Positions 5,824 to 6,408 of a DNA stretch of 6,408 bases are shown piece by piece. The stretch is from Desulfuromusa sp. (GTDB taxonomy: Bacteria > Desulfobacterota > Desulfuromonadia > Desulfuromonadales > Geopsychrobacteraceae). How positions within the stretch are numbered: the first letter of the stretch is position 1; the number at the start of each line of letters is the position of its first letter. The notes beneath the pieces were generated by a model. The model saw nothing but the letters and a program-made list of their open reading frames with translations. It did not search any database and was not told the origin of the DNA. The position numbers and the translations under genes were made by a program. The stretch spans positions 1 through 6,408 of the forward strand of contig JAUVCS010000053.1 in the NCBI GenBank assembly GCA_030590745.1, read 5' to 3'.

Positions 5824-6408
5824 ATGAGGTTTCGATTCTACCTGATACTTTTTACCCTTCTTTTGCTGCCTATGACCAGCAGTGCGAAATCTTTGCGTTT
5901 AGAGATTCAGGGGGTTGACAAAAAGTTACACAAAATTCTTGAATCGGCGCTGGCTCTCCCTGCCTCACTGATCAGTGAGGATAAAATCAACAGGAACTGG
6001 CTCAGTTACCACCAGCGGCAATTGCCGGAACTGGTCAGTGCAAGTCTTGAACCCTACGGCTATTTTCACAGTCAGGTCGAAAGTCAGGTCGAAGAGATCA
6101 ATCAGGGGGAGTATCAATTAACCGTTGAAGTCAAACCCGGTCAGCCACTGAAAATTTCCACCCTTGAGCTGAATTTAACCGGTCCCGGTGCCACCTTTCC
6201 AGAGCTGCTCCAGCTGCTTGAGTCTTTTCCACTGCATGTCGGTGATATTCTACGTCAGGATATCTACCAGGAGGGGAAGGCGGAACTGTTGAAAGGAGCA
6301 ATAAATCTCGGCTATTTTGATGCCAAGTTTCAACAGCATCAAATTCTTGTCAATCGTGACACACGGCAGGTCAATATTATTCTCCAGCTCGAAAGCGGTG
6401 ACCGTTTT
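5824..6408 (+). CDS. tamA: TamA-like outer-membrane assembly protein, N-terminal part (cut by window edge)
   Basis: 195 codons stay open to the right edge. Residues 1-21 form a classic signal peptide (MRFRF, hydrophobic core to Leu15, cleavage likely after SSA21). Two POTRA-type modules follow: one about 24-104, ending in the PYGYF motif (77-81) and a beta-strand pair up to VEVKPGQP, and a second about 110-190 with GPGA (120-123), the FPLHVGDIL turn (135-143) and LGYFDAKF (162-169). This pattern fits TamA, the BamA/Omp85 relative that works with inner-membrane TamB to place proteins or lipids in the outer membrane. The expected third POTRA and the C-terminal 16-strand barrel lie outside the window. 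An in-frame ATG at 5779 would add 15 residues but spoil the signal peptide; 5824 is preferred, with AAGG (5809-5812) as a weak, distant ribosome site. A BamA-like paralogue is less likely because of the TamA-style PYGYF/GPGA layout. Confidence 0.84.
   Translation, partial: MRFRFYLILFTLLLLPMTSSAKSLRLEIQGVDKKLHKILESALALPASLISEDKINRNWLSYHQRQLPELVSASLEPYGYFHSQVESQVEEINQGEYQLTVEVKPGQPLKISTLELNLTGPGATFPELLQLLESFPLHVGDILRQDIYQEGKAELLKGAINLGYFDAKFQQHQILVNRDTRQVNIILQLESGDRF
6070..6093 (+). repeat. Perfect 12-bp tandem duplication inside tamA
   Basis: AGTCAGGTCGAA occurs twice back to back (6070-6081, 6082-6093) and is in frame, encoding SQVE-SQVE at residues 83-90 of the first POTRA module. Comparison with the family's usual spacing from GY[FY] to the following strand suggests no extra length, so it may be coincidence plus codon identity rather than a recent insertion. 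Confidence 0.8.

Overview
The window looks like ordinary chromosome from a Gram-negative anaerobe of the Desulfuromonadales/Geobacterales group (Desulfobacterota, formerly Deltaproteobacteria). Three things point there: a second, EF-G2-like elongation factor G away from any ribosomal-protein genes; a roughly 600-residue protein of unknown function of a kind I associate with Geobacter relatives; and outer-membrane assembly and exported proteins that imply a double membrane. GC content is moderate by eye and uniform. I see no mobile element, integrase, tRNA, rRNA or CRISPR array.

Layout: bases 1-161 hold the start of a small cysteine-rich protein on the minus strand, cut by the window edge. A 120-bp divergent intergenic region follows (162-281). 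The rest reads on the plus strand. First comes a tight cluster: a PhnP-like metallo-beta-lactamase-fold hydrolase (282-1082), an 8-bp gap, a large soluble protein of unknown function (1091-2905), a 17-bp gap, elongation factor G (2923-4989), then a one-base overlap into an exported SGNH/GDSL hydrolase (4989-5729). The spacing suggests one transcript. After a 94-bp gap, a TamA-type outer-membrane assembly protein begins (5824) and runs off the right edge.

How they fit together: the EF-G keeps every GTPase motif, but the tip loops of domain IV, which canonical EF-G uses in translocation, are replaced. What remains resembles the ribosome-recycling EF-G2 type of mitochondria and spirochaetes as I recall it. 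The unknown protein just upstream and the hydrolase before it could share regulation with it, but nothing in the sequence gives a common pathway. The SGNH hydrolase and TamA both concern the cell envelope. The most rewarding items are the divergent EF-G and its unknown partner gene. I do not see a clear new defence or mobile system here.
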